This document shows, piece by piece, positions 5,911 to 6,301 of a DNA stretch of 6,301 nucleotides. The DNA lies in contig DAONEV010000261.1 in the NCBI GenBank assembly GCA_035403265.1, positions 1-6,301 on the forward strand, written 5' to 3'. The notes beneath the pieces were generated by a model. It was not told the DNA's origin and ran no database searches. It worked only from the letters and a program-made list of their open reading frames with translations. The DNA is from JAAYVZ01 sp035403265. GTDB lineage: Bacteria; Acidobacteriota; Thermoanaerobaculia; Thermoanaerobaculales; Thermoanaerobaculaceae. The translations under genes were made by a program, and so were the position numbers. Within the stretch, counting starts at the first letter, position 1; each line of letters opens with the position of its first letter.

Positions 5911-6301
5911 GTGAACATCATCACCGTGAGCGTTGAAAAGCCCGAGGCCACGAACTTCATCCTCGGCCAGGCCCACTTCATCAAGACCGTGGAGGACCTG
6001 CACGAGGCGATCGTGCAGACCGCCCCACACCTGCGGTTCGGCATCGCCTTCTGCGAGTCCTCGGGCCCGGCCCTCGTGCGCCGCACCGGCAACGACCAGG
6101 CCCTCATCGACCTGGCCGTCCGCAACGCTGTCGCCGTCGGCGCCGGGCACAGCTTCTTCATCTTCGTGGAGAACGGCTTCCCCATCAACATCCTCAACAC
6201 CGTAAAGGACGTTCCCGAGGTGTGCCGGGTCATCTGCGCCACCGCCAACCCGGTCGACGTGATCGTCGCCGAGACCCTCCAGGGGCGCGGCATTCTGGGG
6301 G
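5911..6301 (+). CDS. Adenosine-specific kinase family protein (DUF355/PF04008-type), C-terminus cut by window edge
   Basis: 130 codons are visible before the right edge; the family is about 160 residues, so roughly 30 are missing. Recognised by near-complete agreement with the remembered family sequence: VEKPEATNFILGQAHFIKTV (8-27), FGIAFCESSGP (43-53), GNDQALIDLAV (60-70), AGHSFFIF (78-85), PINILN (91-96), and VPEVCRVICATANPV then GRGILG (101-130). The family is small and soluble, common in archaea and thermophiles. It was named from structural work on an archaeal member said to bind adenosine or AMP; its cellular role is poorly established. It begins 20 bp after the peptidase-like gene and is likely cotranscribed with it. 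The GTG start is set by AAGGAG and by the usual family N-terminus. The family call is strong and the function tentative. Confidence 0.93.
   Translation, partial: MNIITVSVEKPEATNFILGQAHFIKTVEDLHEAIVQTAPHLRFGIAFCESSGPALVRRTGNDQALIDLAVRNAVAVGAGHSFFIFVENGFPINILNTVKDVPEVCRVICATANPVDVIVAETLQGRGILG

Noticed and set aside
5203..6150. A 315-codon minus-strand frame spanning the peptidase-like/kinase-family junction
   Set aside because: It crosses two genes that are strongly supported on the plus strand, and its translation shows no motif.
1..6301. Defence island, toxin-antitoxin pair, CRISPR array, transposon ends or riboswitch
   Set aside because: I found no repeat-spacer pattern, transposase or terminal inverted repeats, no small paired toxin-like frames, and no recognisable riboswitch core.

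Overview
The window is a GC-rich bacterial chromosomal segment with ordinary housekeeping and envelope genes. I see no phage, transposase, CRISPR or plasmid feature, and no rRNA or tRNA. The strong G/C bias at third codon positions produces many long shadow frames on both strands. Lipoprotein-type leaders, an orphan branched-chain-amino-acid-type binding protein and a member of the archaeal/thermophile-associated adenosine-specific kinase family fit an uncultivated or soil-type high-GC bacterial lineage. The phylum cannot be fixed from the sequence.

Layout. On the minus strand, read from about 3525 down to 1, lie three genes: a cation diffusion facilitator (2029-3525), a periplasmic binding protein (737-1849) and a peptide-methionine (R)-S-oxide reductase MsrB (554 to the left edge, lacking only its extreme C-terminus). 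They are separated by 179 and 182 bp, so they are probably separate transcription units rather than a tight operon. On the plus strand, diverging from the transporter across a 244-bp gap, are a 706-residue two-domain metallopeptidase-like protein (3770-5890) and, 20 bp later, the start of an adenosine-specific kinase family gene (5911 to the right edge).

Two proteins are architecturally unusual. The transporter carries a normal six-helix CDF membrane part followed by three tandem copies of the cytoplasmic metal-binding/dimerisation domain instead of one. The peptidase has a C-terminal M28-like zinc aminopeptidase domain with most expected metal ligands. It is preceded by an N-terminal half that looks like a degenerate M30/hyicolysin-type domain in which the HExxH zinc helix appears to have been lost.

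Regulatory reading. The binding protein, the peptidase and the kinase-family gene have clear Shine-Dalgarno sequences that decide their starts. The transporter has none, but a TATCAT box ends 8 nt before its ATG, the arrangement expected of a leaderless transcript. An 11-bp inverted repeat sits next to a TACAAT box upstream of the binding-protein gene and may be an operator or a 5'-UTR hairpin. The functional links between the genes (metal export, solute binding, methionine repair in the envelope, proteolysis) are loose. I see no convincing novel multi-gene system here; the interest lies in the two domain architectures.
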